From contig NZ_BMSG01000013.1 of NCBI RefSeq assembly GCF_014649035.1, positions 1 to 64,000 of the forward strand: 64,000 bases of DNA, given 5' to 3'. Source of the stretch: Streptomyces sindenensis. GTDB taxonomy: Bacteria > Actinomycetota > Actinomycetes > Streptomycetales > Streptomycetaceae. Shown here in pieces: positions 17,296-25,894 of the stretch; within the stretch, counting starts at the first letter, position 1, and each line of letters begins with the position of its first letter. The notes beneath the pieces were generated by a model that did no database searches, was not told where the DNA came from, and was given only the letters and a program-made list of their open reading frames with translations. A program made the position numbers and the translations under genes.

Positions 17296-17988
17296 ATGGA
17301 GCACGGCGAGCAGGACGGCAGCACGGGGAAGCCGATCACGGTGTTCCTCCTGGACGACCATGAGGTGGTACGTCGAGGGGTGCACGACCTCCTGGAGGAC
17401 GAACCGGGCATCACGGTCGTCGGGGAAGCGGCGACGGCGGAGCAGGCATTGGTGCGTGTCCCCGCACTGCGGCCCGACGTGGCCGTCCTCGACGTGCGTC
17501 TGCCCGACGGCGACGGGGTGACCGTCTGCCGTGAACTGCGCTCGACGGTGCCGGACCTGGCCTGTCTGATGCTCACCTCCTTCGACGACGAGGAGGCACT
17601 GCTGGACTCGATCATGGCAGGAGCCGCCGGGTACGTCCTGAAGCAGATCCAGGGATCGGACCTCGTCACGGCCGTGCGGACGGTGGCCCGTGGCCAGTCG
17701 CTGCTGGACGCGAGCGCCACGACCAAGCTCATGGCACGGCTGCGGGGCGGGCAGGCGGCCGAGGAGCCGGAGCTGCTGCCCGGGCTGACCGACCGCGAGC
17801 GTGAGATCCTCGACCTGATCGGTGAAGGGCTGACCAACCGGCAGATCGGGCAGCGGCTGTACCTCGCGGAGAAGACGGTGAAGAACCACATCTCCCGCCT
17901 GCTCGCCAAGCTCGGCGTGGAGCGCCGCGTCCAGGCCGCGGTCATCGCCACCCAGGCTCGCGACCGTATGCGCCCCGACGGCCGCTGA
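17296..17988 (+). CDS. osdR: DevR/OsdR-type NarL-family response regulator
   Basis: This 230-residue two-component regulator has a receiver domain (about 13-135) with acidic pair DD in VFLLDDHEVV, phospho-acceptor Asp66 in VAVLDVRLPDGDG, switch residue in LMLTSFDDE and Lys in GYVLKQI. A LuxR-type HTH follows (about 160-220): LTDREREILDLIGEGLTNRQIGQRLYLAEKTVKNHIS. Of several in-frame ATGs, the one giving MEHGEQDGS has GAGGAG 7 nt upstream and fits best. It is most similar to DevR/DosR of M. tuberculosis and OsdR of S. coelicolor, regulators of hypoxia and dormancy genes. It likely binds the GGGNC-N4-GNCCC boxes in this window (inference). Its partner kinase is encoded next. Confidence 0.9.
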   Translation: MEHGEQDGSTGKPITVFLLDDHEVVRRGVHDLLEDEPGITVVGEAATAEQALVRVPALRPDVAVLDVRLPDGDGVTVCRELRSTVPDLACLMLTSFDDEEALLDSIMAGAAGYVLKQIQGSDLVTAVRTVARGQSLLDASATTKLMARLRGGQAAEEPELLPGLTDREREILDLIGEGLTNRQIGQRLYLAEKTVKNHISRLLAKLGVERRVQAAVIATQARDRMRPDGR

Positions 17989-18105
17989 AGGCCGGCGCCC
18001 GGGACACCGTCGGCGGTCTCCTGACCTCCTTCCTGTTCGAGCCGCTACTGTGGAAGTCGAACGGGACAGTTGCCTACAGGCGGTGCGGCGTTGGAGGAGC
18101 AGCGG

Positions 18106-19863
18106 GTGGAGAGCGCCGAAGGGCCCCGCGAGGCTCGGGTACGGCTGCCGCAACTGCGGCTGGACGAGTTGCTGGAGGAGCTGCAGGCCCGGCTGGACGC
18201 GGCGCGCGGGACCCGGGACCGGGTTCACAGCCTCCTGGAGGCCGTGCTGTCGGTCGGCCGTGAGCTGGACCTGGAGCAGGCGCTGCGCAGTATCGTGGAG
18301 GCCGCCGCGGCCCTGGTCGACGCCGAGTACGCCGCGCTCGGAGTGATCGGCCCGGACGGCAAACGGCTGTCGGCCTTCCACACGGTGGGTGTGGACGAGG
18401 AACAGATCGCGAGAATCGGGCCCTACCCGCAAGGCCACGGCATCCTGGGCGAGCTCATCCGCCATCCGGAGCCGTTGCGCCTGCCCAAGCTCTCCGAGCA
18501 CCCGGCCTCCTACGGCTTCCCGGCCGACCACCCGCCGATGAACACCTTCCTCGGCGTCCCCATCCGGGTGCGCGATCACGTCTTCGGGAACCTGTACCTG
18601 ACGGAGAAGCGCGGTGGGCAGCAGTTCGACGAGGACGACGAGTCGGTGCTCGCCACGCTGGCCGTGGCGGCCGGCGTGGCGATCGACAACGCCCGCCTCT
18701 ACGAGGAGTCCCGGCTGCGGGAACGCTGGCTGCAGGCGAACGCGGAGATCACCCACACGTTGATGTCCGGTGCCGACCAGGGCGGGGTGCTGCCGCTGAT
18801 CGCGGACCTGGCCAGGGAGATCACCGCTTCGGCCCTGAGCGTGGTGGCCATGCCGGTGAGCGGGACGGACACACTCGCCGTGGAGCTCGCGATAGGCCAG
18901 GAGGCCGACGTGTGGCGGGGGGTCGTCCTGCCGGTGGAAGGCACTCTCGTCGGACGGGCGTTCGTTCACCGGACCCCTGTCAGCACCGCGGACCTTTCCC
19001 ATGACTCCCCGCTCTCGGTCGGCCTGCCGCCCTCCGACGGGCTGGGACCGGCCGTCGCCGTGCCCATCGGATCGCGCGACGAGGCCCAGGGAGTGGTCCT
19101 GCTGGTCCGGCAGTCGGGCGGCCGGGGGTTCACCGGGAAGGAGACCGAGTCTCTCCAGGTCTTCGCCGCGCAGGCCGCCGTCGCGATGGAACTGGCGGAA
19201 CGCCGTCAGGACGCCGAGCAGATCGCCCTGCTGGAGGACCGCGACCGGATCGCACGCGACCTGCACGACCTGGCCATCCAGCGGCTCTTCGCCACCGGCA
19301 TGACGTTGCAGAGTGCTGGGCGGCGGGTCCAGGACGGTGTGGCTTCCGAGCGCATCCTGCGGGCGGTGGACGACCTCGACGAAACCATCAAGATCATCAG
19401 GTCGACGATCTTCGGCCTGCGCTCCCGCGACGACGAATCGGCGCCCGGCCTGCGCTCCCGCGCGGTACGCGCGATCGGCGAGGCAGCTCCTCTTCTGGGC
19501 TTCGCCCCCAGCGTCCGCATGGAGGGCCTGCTCGACACGCACGTGCCCGGTCGGATCGCCGACCACGTCATGGCCGTCCTCACCGAGTCCCTGACCAACA
19601 TCGCCCGGCACGCCCACGCCGACCGTGCCGACGTGGTGCTGGACACCGACGGCAAGCAGGTCCGCCTGGTGGTCACGGACAACGGCGTCGGCATCCCGGC
19701 CGGAGGCCGCCGCAGTGGGCTGGCCAACATGGCGGAACGCGCACGGACGCTCGGCGGCGACATGGAGCTGGAGAGTCCCGAAGGAGCGGGGACACGGCTC
19801 GTGTGGCACGCACCCCTGGGGCAGTCCTCGGACACGGTCCGCAGCACCCGGCCCGCCTCGTGA
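18106..19863 (+). CDS. osdK: DevS/DosT (OsdK)-type GAF-GAF sensor histidine kinase
   Basis: This 585-residue cytosolic kinase has no membrane segment. GAF-A (about 50-195) carries IGPYPQGHGILGELI and FPADHPPMNTFLGVP; His142 in this segment aligns with the DevS region holding the proximal haem ligand. GAF-B spans about 215-365. The dimerisation/phosphotransfer helix has RIARDLHDLAIQRLFA with His387, and an HATPase_c domain follows (LTESLTNIARHAHA; VTDNGVGIPAGGRRSGLANM). I choose GTG because GGAGGAG lies 6 nt upstream; an in-frame TTG 12 codons earlier is possible. It should sense O2, NO or CO through haem and phosphorylate the preceding regulator. Haem binding is inferred, not shown. Confidence 0.9.
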   Translation: MESAEGPREARVRLPQLRLDELLEELQARLDAARGTRDRVHSLLEAVLSVGRELDLEQALRSIVEAAAALVDAEYAALGVIGPDGKRLSAFHTVGVDEEQIARIGPYPQGHGILGELIRHPEPLRLPKLSEHPASYGFPADHPPMNTFLGVPIRVRDHVFGNLYLTEKRGGQQFDEDDESVLATLAVAAGVAIDNARLYEESRLRERWLQANAEITHTLMSGADQGGVLPLIADLAREITASALSVVAMPVSGTDTLAVELAIGQEADVWRGVVLPVEGTLVGRAFVHRTPVSTADLSHDSPLSVGLPPSDGLGPAVAVPIGSRDEAQGVVLLVRQSGGRGFTGKETESLQVFAAQAAVAMELAERRQDAEQIALLEDRDRIARDLHDLAIQRLFATGMTLQSAGRRVQDGVASERILRAVDDLDETIKIIRSTIFGLRSRDDESAPGLRSRAVRAIGEAAPLLGFAPSVRMEGLLDTHVPGRIADHVMAVLTESLTNIARHAHADRADVVLDTDGKQVRLVVTDNGVGIPAGGRRSGLANMAERARTLGGDMELESPEGAGTRLVWHAPLGQSSDTVRSTRPAS

Positions 19864-20163
19864 GGGCGCGGAGAGGCAGCTGAGCGGCCCGCCAGAGCCT
19901 TCCGCGGACCGCCGTCGGGCGGGGCCGGCAGCTCGCCGGGCCGTCGCCCCGCAACGTGGCGGTCCCGGCGTCGAGGGGCGAGGTCCCCTGGTGACCGGTG
20001 CCGCCGATGTGATGGCGATCGCCCATGCCCAACGCCCCTTTTCCTGAGGGCCGTTCAGCCCGTCGGCGTGGACCTCTGGCGTCCGGTGCCGGGGGGCGCG
20101 GTCCGGAAGGGTGAGCGGTGCCGGGAACCGCTCGGCCAGTGTCGAAGGGACGGTTCGGCGAGC
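19864..20163. other. Gap with no supported gene
   Basis: The 300 bases after the kinase gene hold only GC-rich sequence. I see no start with a convincing ribosome site, no terminator stem of note and no DevR-type box. Confidence 0.4.
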
Positions 20164-20310
20164 ATGTCGACGAACCCGTTCGCCGACCACCACGTGGTCT
20201 ACGCGGTCATGCTGATCGCTCTGGCCGCTGTCCCGGCCGGTGACGTGCTCGGACTGGGGCGGCTGTGGGCCCGGCTCCCGGTCGTTCGTGACCACGGGTG
20301 GCTGCGCTGA
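20164..20310 (+). pseudogene. Possible C-terminal remnant of a DoxX-family membrane protein
   Basis: The frame gives 48 residues, MSTNPFADHHVVYAVM..., with one membrane helix (VVYAVMLIALAAVPAG) and the ending RLPVVRDHGWLR. This pattern (NPF-x-DHxxYA helix, GDxLGLGRxW, VRxHxWLR) resembles the last helix and tail of DoxX-type proteins of Streptomyces, recalled from general knowledge only. There is no strong ribosome site and the remaining helices are absent. It is therefore either a remnant or a small membrane peptide in its own right. Confidence 0.3.
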
Positions 20311-20366
20311 ACACGGCCGGAGGGGCGGGTCCGCCGACGAGCCCGGCGAGCTCCGCGGATGGCTGT

Positions 20367-20380
20367 GGGCCGTAGGGCCC
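20367..20380. promoter_or_regulatory. DevR/OsdR-type box upstream of hibernation factor
   Basis: GGGCCGTAGGGCCC is a full match to GGGNC-N4-GNCCC, 130 bp upstream of the hibernation-factor ATG. Confidence 0.5.
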
Positions 20381-20510
20381 TCACCGCCTGTCCGGTGGTC
20401 CTCGCCCACGGGCCTCCCACGGGTACGACCGGCACCTCGGTGCGGACCCGTCGGCTCTGCCGGGGAGAAGCGGCGGAAGCCAGGATGAGGGAGACCGAGG
20501 AGGAGTTGCC

Positions 20511-21308
20511 ATGAGCGGTCTCAGGACCAGCGAAGAAGTCGACATCCAGGTGCGGAACCGAGGACAGGTGCCGGAGGAGGCGGGAGCGTACGCCCGGAGG
20601 AAGGTGCTCGTGGTGATCAGCCATGTGAGCGAACCGGTCCTGTCGGCCCACGTGAAGCTCACGCAAGCCGCCCATGCCTCGGCGTCCCGTCCCGCCACGG
20701 CTCAGGCCGTGGTGGACGTCAACGGCAGGCCGGTGCGGGCCCATGTCGCCGCGACCACCATGTTCGAGGCCGTCGATCTCCTGCAGGAACGCCTGACCGC
20801 CCGCATCGCCCGGGCACGGCGGTACAGGGCGCGCGGATCGCGCGGTGGCGGCCCGGAGGACCGGACGTGGCAGGACGGCCCGGGTCATGAGCACCGGCCG
20901 CACCGCCGGCACCTTCCGGCCGAGGAACGTCGCATCATCCGGCACAAGTCCTTCAGCCTGGCCCGGCAGACACCGCAGGACGCCGTGATCGACCTGGAGG
21001 CCATGGACCACGGCTTCTGGCTCTTCACCGACCTGGCCTCGGGGCACGACAGCGTGGTCTACCGGGACGCTGTCGGTGGCCGGCACCGTATGGCGTCGCT
21101 CGGGACCACCGGCCGACGACGGGACTTCGAGGGACCGCTGAGCGTCAGCACGGTTCCCGTCCCCGTGAGCGATGTGGACGGGGCCGTCCGCCGACTGCGC
21201 CTGACCGGCCTGCCCTTCGTCTTCTTCCACGACACCGGCACCGGCCGGGGCAGCGTGCTCTACCACCGCTACGACGGCCACTACGGCCTGATCACCCCGG
21301 CCCTGTAG
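20511..21308 (+). CDS. hpf: Long-type ribosome hibernation promoting factor
   Basis: This 265-residue protein likely binds idle ribosomes and protects them in dormancy. Residues 10-105 form an S30AE/sigma-54 modulation-like N-domain (VDIQVRNRGQVPEEAGAYARRKV; AHVKLTQ; VVDVNGRPVRAHVAATTMFEAVDLL). After a His/Arg-rich linker come C-terminal interface units: EERRIIRHKSFSLARQTPQDAVIDLEAM and LPFVFFHDTGTGRGSVLYHRYDGHYGLI. The paired C-terminal units make it longer than ordinary long HPF and like RafH-type factors induced by hypoxia in mycobacteria. GAGGAGGAG lies just before the ATG. It probably falls under the box 130 bp upstream. Confidence 0.85.
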   Translation: MSGLRTSEEVDIQVRNRGQVPEEAGAYARRKVLVVISHVSEPVLSAHVKLTQAAHASASRPATAQAVVDVNGRPVRAHVAATTMFEAVDLLQERLTARIARARRYRARGSRGGGPEDRTWQDGPGHEHRPHRRHLPAEERRIIRHKSFSLARQTPQDAVIDLEAMDHGFWLFTDLASGHDSVVYRDAVGGRHRMASLGTTGRRRDFEGPLSVSTVPVPVSDVDGAVRRLRLTGLPFVFFHDTGTGRGSVLYHRYDGHYGLITPAL

Positions 21309-21483
21309 GGGGAGCACCTCACCGCCGTACCGCCCGTTCCGGCTCTCCCGGAATCGGGCAGCACGCGGTCGACGGTCCGGGCGCTGCCGCCGGGCGCCGC
21401 GTCCGGGCCGTCGCCCTGCCCTCGCTCTGCCGTCGCTCTGCCGTCGCTCCTCGACCAGACGTACCCCCTATCAGGAGGAAGCC

Positions 21484-22401
21484 ATGTCACGACGTACCGT
21501 CATCGCCGCCGTGGACGGCTCGGCCGAGTCGCTCGCCGCAGCGGCGTGGGCTGCCCGAGAGGCCCGCCTGCGCGGTCTGCCCCTGCACCTCCTCCATGCC
21601 CGGCAGGACCGCTCGCCGCTCTTCAGCGCCGCCCTGCCGGGGGGCGTGGGCCCCGCACCCGACGGAACCACCCTGACCCGGCACGGGGCGGAGCTCGTCC
21701 TGGCCGAGACGGCCGACCGGCTGAGGGAGGGGTGTCCCGACCTCGACGTCAGCGTCGAGCAGGTGACCGGGCGCCCCGCGGAGGTGCTGCTCTCCGCGAC
21801 GGAAGGGGCGGAGGTCCTGGTGATGGGATCACGAGGGCTCGGAGCCCTCGGGGGCTTCCTGGCCGGATCGGTTTCCACGCCCGTCATCGCACGTGCTGAG
21901 CGCCCGGTGGTCGTCGTGCGGCCGGGCGAACGGGTCGAGGACGGGGCCGATGGCAGCGCGGTTGACCGGCACTGCCTCGACGTGGTGCTCGGCCTCGACC
22001 TCTCCCGGCCGTGTGACGCGTTGATCTCGTATGCCTTCGAAGCCGCCACCGCTCGCGGGGCCGGCTTGCGGGTCGTCCACGGCTGGACCGCCCCGTCCGT
22101 CTTCGACCACGACCCGGCAGCCGCCGACCCCGGCCACCGTGTCGCCGGAGGGCTGCGTGAAGCGAGCGCGCTCACAGACGTACTGCGGCCGTGGCGCGGC
22201 ACGTTCCCGCAGGTCGAGGTCACGGAACAGTGCGTCGTCGGCAAGGCCGCCCACCACCTCGTGGACGCTTCCGCGGACGCCTCTCTGGTGGTGGTGGGGC
22301 GGCGTGTACGCCGGGCACCGTTCGGCACGCACGTCGGGCCGGTCACGCACGCGGTGCTGCACCACGCCGCCTCCCCGGTGGCGGTCGTCCCCCACCTGTG
22401 A
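21484..22401 (+). CDS. Universal stress protein, tandem domains (1 of 6)
   Basis: This 305-residue cytosolic protein has two UspA domains (about 1-145 and 160-305). The first holds a canonical ATP-binding loop, GSRGLGALGGFLAGS. The second has the altered GRRVRRAPFGTHVGPVTHAVLHHA, lacking the usual G-x2-G-x9-G(S/T) spacing, so only one site may bind ATP. AGGAGG precedes the ATG. Tandem Usp proteins of this kind are prominent in DevR-type regulons, and the partner processes are unknown. No good box was found in the 175-bp upstream gap, so it may be read through from hpf. Confidence 0.9.
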   Translation: MSRRTVIAAVDGSAESLAAAAWAAREARLRGLPLHLLHARQDRSPLFSAALPGGVGPAPDGTTLTRHGAELVLAETADRLREGCPDLDVSVEQVTGRPAEVLLSATEGAEVLVMGSRGLGALGGFLAGSVSTPVIARAERPVVVVRPGERVEDGADGSAVDRHCLDVVLGLDLSRPCDALISYAFEAATARGAGLRVVHGWTAPSVFDHDPAAADPGHRVAGGLREASALTDVLRPWRGTFPQVEVTEQCVVGKAAHHLVDASADASLVVVGRRVRRAPFGTHVGPVTHAVLHHAASPVAVVPHL

Positions 22402-22530
22402 GCGCGTACAGTCGGCTCGACCCGGACGGACACACCACCGGAGCCGGCCGTCACCGCTTCCCCGGCACACCGGCTCCCCGAAACGGTCCTTCCGGCGGTC
22501 GCGCCGTCCACCGCGACCCGATACCGGGCG

Positions 22531-22588
22531 GGGCCCACCGTCCGGTCCAACCAGGGCCGCTCAGGCCCAGACCAGGGACGATCGGCCC
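22531..22588. promoter_or_regulatory. Cluster of DevR/OsdR-type boxes upstream of second usp
   Basis: GGGACGATCGGCCC (22575-22588) is a full match. Upstream of it lie GGGCCGCTCAGGCCC (22554-22568, one extra spacer base) and GGGCCCACCGTCCG (22531-22544, one mismatch). Spacings are 23 and 21 bp, roughly two helical turns, so bound dimers would sit on the same face of the DNA. Confidence 0.55.
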
Positions 22589-22679
22589 GAGCGCCGTTCG
22601 CCGGACCCATGTGAGGCTCACACCATCACACCGACGTCCTCTGGGGTCTCCCCTCCCAGCGGCAGCATCAGGAGGCAAC

Positions 22680-23555
22680 ATGTCCGGCACCATCACCGTA
22701 GGACTGGACGGGACCGACCACGCCGCGGTGGCAGCCGACTGGGCGGCCCAGGAGGCGGAGCGCCGGGGATCGGCCCTGCGCCTGGTGCATGCCTGGGTCT
22801 GGCGCCCCACCGACGTGGCATACGTCGGAGACCGGGCGGCCGAGGAGCGCTGGGTACGCGACATGCTCGACGAGGCCCGGTCCCGCGTGGCCGGGCGGCA
22901 TCCGGCCCTGGACGTCACGACCGAGCTGATCGTCGACGACCCGGTGCCCACCCTTCTGGCCGAAGCCGCACACGCCGACACGCTGGTGCTGGGATCGCGC
23001 GGTTACGGCACACTGACCGGTTACCTGCTCGGTTCCGTCTCGATGAAGGTGCTGCGCCACGCCGCCGGGCCGGTCGTCATGGTCGGGAAGCCGCACTCCG
23101 CCGCCCCCCGGGAGGCCCAGGAAGTGGTGGTCGGCGTGGAACCGGGACAGATCGGTGACGCCGTCCTGGAGTTCGCCTTCTCCGCCGCGGCCGAACGCGG
23201 AGCGACCCTGCGCGCCGTACACGCCTGGAGCGTCCCGACGGCCCTCGCCTGGAGTCCGGGTTCGCTGTACCGGGTCGACGAGGCGAACGGTCTGGAGCAG
23301 ATCAACAGGGAGGCGCTGACCGAGACCCTCAAGCCCTGGCGCGACACGTACCCGCAGGTCGAGGTCGTCGAGCACTGCGAGATCGGCTCCGCCTCGGAGG
23401 TGCTGCTGTCCAACAGCGTCCGGGCCGGCCTCGTGGTCGTCGGGCGGCGCAGTCACGATGCCGGCCTGCGACGTCTCGGTCCGGTCACCCACGCCGTCCT
23501 GCACCACGCCACGGCCCCTGTGGCGGTCGTGCCCCACGACTGCCCTCCCGGGTAG
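22680..23555 (+). CDS. Universal stress protein, tandem domains (2 of 6)
   Basis: This 291-residue protein has two UspA domains. Domain 1 begins TITVGLDGTDHAAVAADWAA and holds the loop GSRGYGTLTGYLLGSVS. Domain 2 carries GRRSHDAGLRRLGPVTHAVLHHA, a degenerate loop of the same subtype as the first usp. A much longer frame upstream is not used: the ATG after AGGAGG (7 nt) is the clear start. A clustered set of DevR-type boxes lies 92-150 bp upstream, so it probably has its own promoter. Confidence 0.9.
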   Translation: MSGTITVGLDGTDHAAVAADWAAQEAERRGSALRLVHAWVWRPTDVAYVGDRAAEERWVRDMLDEARSRVAGRHPALDVTTELIVDDPVPTLLAEAAHADTLVLGSRGYGTLTGYLLGSVSMKVLRHAAGPVVMVGKPHSAAPREAQEVVVGVEPGQIGDAVLEFAFSAAAERGATLRAVHAWSVPTALAWSPGSLYRVDEANGLEQINREALTETLKPWRDTYPQVEVVEHCEIGSASEVLLSNSVRAGLVVVGRRSHDAGLRRLGPVTHAVLHHATAPVAVVPHDCPPG

Positions 23556-23832
23556 GACCGCCGGCCCGCGTCCCCTCGCCGTGCGGACGAAGGAGCGTGC
23601 GATGTCTCCTCGTCCGCGGCGGCCGGAGCGGCCTGGCCGGACATCCCGGCCGGCACCCGGGGGCGGCCCGCGCCCGGGGCCGGTCCGCTCACGGGGCCGG
23701 GCAGCACTCAGGGTCGGCCCGCGCCCAGGGCCGGGCGATGCCCGCCCGGTGCCGCTCGGCCCTGCGCGGCTCTGCCCGTCCGGGCCCTCATGACCGCGGT
23801 CGAGTGCCCCGGAGCGCCCACCCGCACGGACA
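23556..23832. other. Gap with only a doubtful Pro/Arg-rich frame
   Basis: A 63-codon frame starts at 23602 (ATG with AAGGAG before it), but its product is almost wholly Pro, Arg and Gly and contains GC-rich direct repeats around CGGCCCGCGCCC. I regard it as non-coding. The boxes that follow are listed separately. Confidence 0.4.
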
Positions 23833-23866
23833 GGGCCGGTCGGCCCCTGCCGGGGACCTGCGGCCC
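23833..23866. promoter_or_regulatory. Pair of DevR/OsdR-type boxes, 20 bp apart
   Basis: GGGCCGGTCGGCCC (23833-23846) and GGGACCTGCGGCCC (23853-23866) are both full matches to GGGNC-N4-GNCCC. They start exactly 20 bp apart and end 64 bp before the third usp gene, the start of the usp-adh-usp unit. This is the clearest tandem arrangement in the window. Confidence 0.65.
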
Positions 23867-23930
23867 CTGTTCCGAGAACCTGCCGAACACGACGCTGGAA
23901 CCAGAGCATCCGACACCGGGAGGGACCATC

Positions 23931-24830
23931 ATGGCCCGCACGATCACCGTAGGACTCGACGGATCGGCCGAGAGCGGAGCCGCTGCGGAATGGGCGGCAC
24001 GCGAGGCGAAGCTGCGCGACCTGCCGGTACGGCTGATCCACGTATCGATGCCGGTGCCGGAGCCGATGGCCCAGGCCCCGCTCCTGGGGGCAGAGACCCA
24101 CCAGCACTGGACCGAGCGGGTTCCGCGCGAGGCCGCCGAAGGGCTCAGGCTGCGCCACCCGGGGGTCGAGGTGAGCACCGAGCAGCGTAACGGGACGCCT
24201 ACCGAGGTCCTCGTGGAAGCCGCCCGCGACGCTGAGCTGCTGGTCCTGGGGTCCCGAGCGCTGAGCGGGCTCGGCGGCTTCCTCGTGGGCTCCGTCGGCC
24301 AGGCCGTGATCGCCCGGAGCGAGGTGCCCGTGGTCCTGGTGCGCGCCGGGGAACAGGCGGCCGACGAGCACGTCATGGACCCTGCCGGCCTTCCGTCCGC
24401 CGCCACCGCGTTCCGGCCCGTCGTCCTCGGCCTGGGCAGTCCCGACGACACCGTCATCGCCTTTGCTTTCGAGGAGGCACGGCGCCGGGAGACCGCTCTG
24501 TACGTGGTCCAGGCGTGGGACACATGGCCCTACGCCGTCTACACCGTCGGGCCGGGTTTCGAGCACCACGAGACATTCACCCGGCAGCGGGCCGACGCAC
24601 TCGCCGACACGCTGCGTCCGTGGCGGCAGAAGTACCCGGACGTCGAGGTCGTCGAGATGTCCCGACCGGGCAGCGCCGCCACCCACCTGATCGACGCCTC
24701 CCGCGACGCCTCCCTCGTCGTCGTCGGCAGGCGTGTGCGCCGCAACCCCTTCGGCACCCACATCGGGGCCGTCACCCACGCGGTGCTCCACCACTCCACC
24801 GCGCCCGTCGCCGTCGTCGCGCACGACTGA
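23931..24830 (+). CDS. Universal stress protein, tandem domains (3 of 6)
   Basis: This 299-residue protein has two UspA domains: RTITVGLDGSAESGAAAEWAA with loop GSRALSGLGGFLVGSVG first, and the degenerate GRRVRRNPFGTHIGAVTHAVLHH second. The second domain is very close to that of the first usp, indicating duplication. GGGAGG precedes the ATG; the long in-frame extension upstream runs through the tandem boxes and is rejected. It likely forms an operon with the following alcohol dehydrogenase (32-bp gap) and a further usp. Confidence 0.9.
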   Translation: MARTITVGLDGSAESGAAAEWAAREAKLRDLPVRLIHVSMPVPEPMAQAPLLGAETHQHWTERVPREAAEGLRLRHPGVEVSTEQRNGTPTEVLVEAARDAELLVLGSRALSGLGGFLVGSVGQAVIARSEVPVVLVRAGEQAADEHVMDPAGLPSAATAFRPVVLGLGSPDDTVIAFAFEEARRRETALYVVQAWDTWPYAVYTVGPGFEHHETFTRQRADALADTLRPWRQKYPDVEVVEMSRPGSAATHLIDASRDASLVVVGRRVRRNPFGTHIGAVTHAVLHHSTAPVAVVAHD

Positions 24831-24862
24831 CGCACATCCGTACACAAGAGAACGAGGACATC

Positions 24863-25894
24863 ATGAAGGCAGCGGTCGTACGGGAATTCGGTCAGCCCCT
24901 CGTCATCGAGGAGCGCCCCGACCCCGAGCCCGGCCCCGGACAGGTCCGCGTCCGCGTCGAGGCGTCCGGGCTGTGCCACACCGACATCCACGCCGCGCAC
25001 GGTGACTGGCCCGTCAAGCCCGCCCCACCGTTCGTCCCCGGCCACGAAGGTGTCGGCCTTGTCGAGGAGACCGGCGAGGGAGTCACGCATCTCGCCGTCG
25101 GCCAACGGGTCGCCGTGCCGTGGCTCGGCCGCGCGTGCGGGCGCTGCGAGCACTGCTTGTCGGGCTGGGAGTCGCTGTGCGAGAGCCAGGTCAACACCGG
25201 TTACGGCTGCGACGGCGGATACGCCGAGAAGATGCTGGCCTGGGCCGACTTCGCCCAGCTGGTGCCCGAGGGCGTCAGCGCCGTCGACGCGGCCCCGCTG
25301 ACCTGCGCGGGCGTCACCACCTACAAGGCCCTGAAGGTCGCCGACGTCAGGCCCGCACAGCTCGTCGCCATCTCCGGCGTGGGCGGCCTCGGCCATCTGG
25401 CGGTTCAGTACGCCAAGATCGCCGGCGCCACCGTCGCCGCCATCGACGTCACCGACGAGAAGCTCGAACTCGCCCGGGAACTGGGCGCCGACATCCTCAT
25501 CGACGCCCGTACCCAGGACGTCGGGGCGGAGCTGAAGCGGCACGGCGGCGCCCACGCAGCCCTCGCCCTCGCGGTCAGCCCCGCCGCGTTCGAAGCCGTC
25601 AACTCGGGTCTGCGGCGTGGTGGGAAGCTCGTCATGGTGGCCCTGCCCGCGCACGGCACCCTCCAGGTGCCCATCTTCGACACCGTGCTCAACGGCACCT
25701 CGGTGATCGGCTCCATCGTCGGAACCCGCCAGGACCTCGCGGAGGTCTTCCAGCTCCACGCGGACGGCCGGACGAAGGTCATCCACGAGACCCGACCGCT
25801 CACCGCCGTCAACGAATCGATCGACGACGTGCTGCACGGCAAGGTCAAGGCCCGCATCGTCTTCGACCTCGGCGCGGGAGGCCGAGAGCGATGA
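24863..25894 (+). CDS. Zinc-dependent alcohol dehydrogenase (AdhP/AdhA type)
   Basis: This 343-residue medium-chain dehydrogenase probably reduces acetaldehyde to ethanol with NADH, or the reverse. Catalytic zinc ligands lie in SGLCHTDIHAAHGD and PGHEGVG, and the structural zinc cysteines are in CGRCEHCLSGWESLC. The Rossmann motif is ISGVGGLGHLAVQYAK with VAAIDVTDEKLELARELGAD after it. The C-terminal half contains GSIVGTRQDLAEVFQLHADG, typical of AdhA/AdhP. GAGGA precedes the ATG. Its place between two usp genes and near pfl suggests re-oxidation of NADH under anoxia; the S. coelicolor counterpart lies in the same osdR-region context. Confidence 0.92.
   Translation: MKAAVVREFGQPLVIEERPDPEPGPGQVRVRVEASGLCHTDIHAAHGDWPVKPAPPFVPGHEGVGLVEETGEGVTHLAVGQRVAVPWLGRACGRCEHCLSGWESLCESQVNTGYGCDGGYAEKMLAWADFAQLVPEGVSAVDAAPLTCAGVTTYKALKVADVRPAQLVAISGVGGLGHLAVQYAKIAGATVAAIDVTDEKLELARELGADILIDARTQDVGAELKRHGGAHAALALAVSPAAFEAVNSGLRRGGKLVMVALPAHGTLQVPIFDTVLNGTSVIGSIVGTRQDLAEVFQLHADGRTKVIHETRPLTAVNESIDDVLHGKVKARIVFDLGAGGRER

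Noticed and set aside
23602..23793. 63-codon frame with good ribosome site
   Set aside because: The product is nearly all Pro, Arg, Gly and Ala and overlaps GC-rich repeats; no start of a known family.
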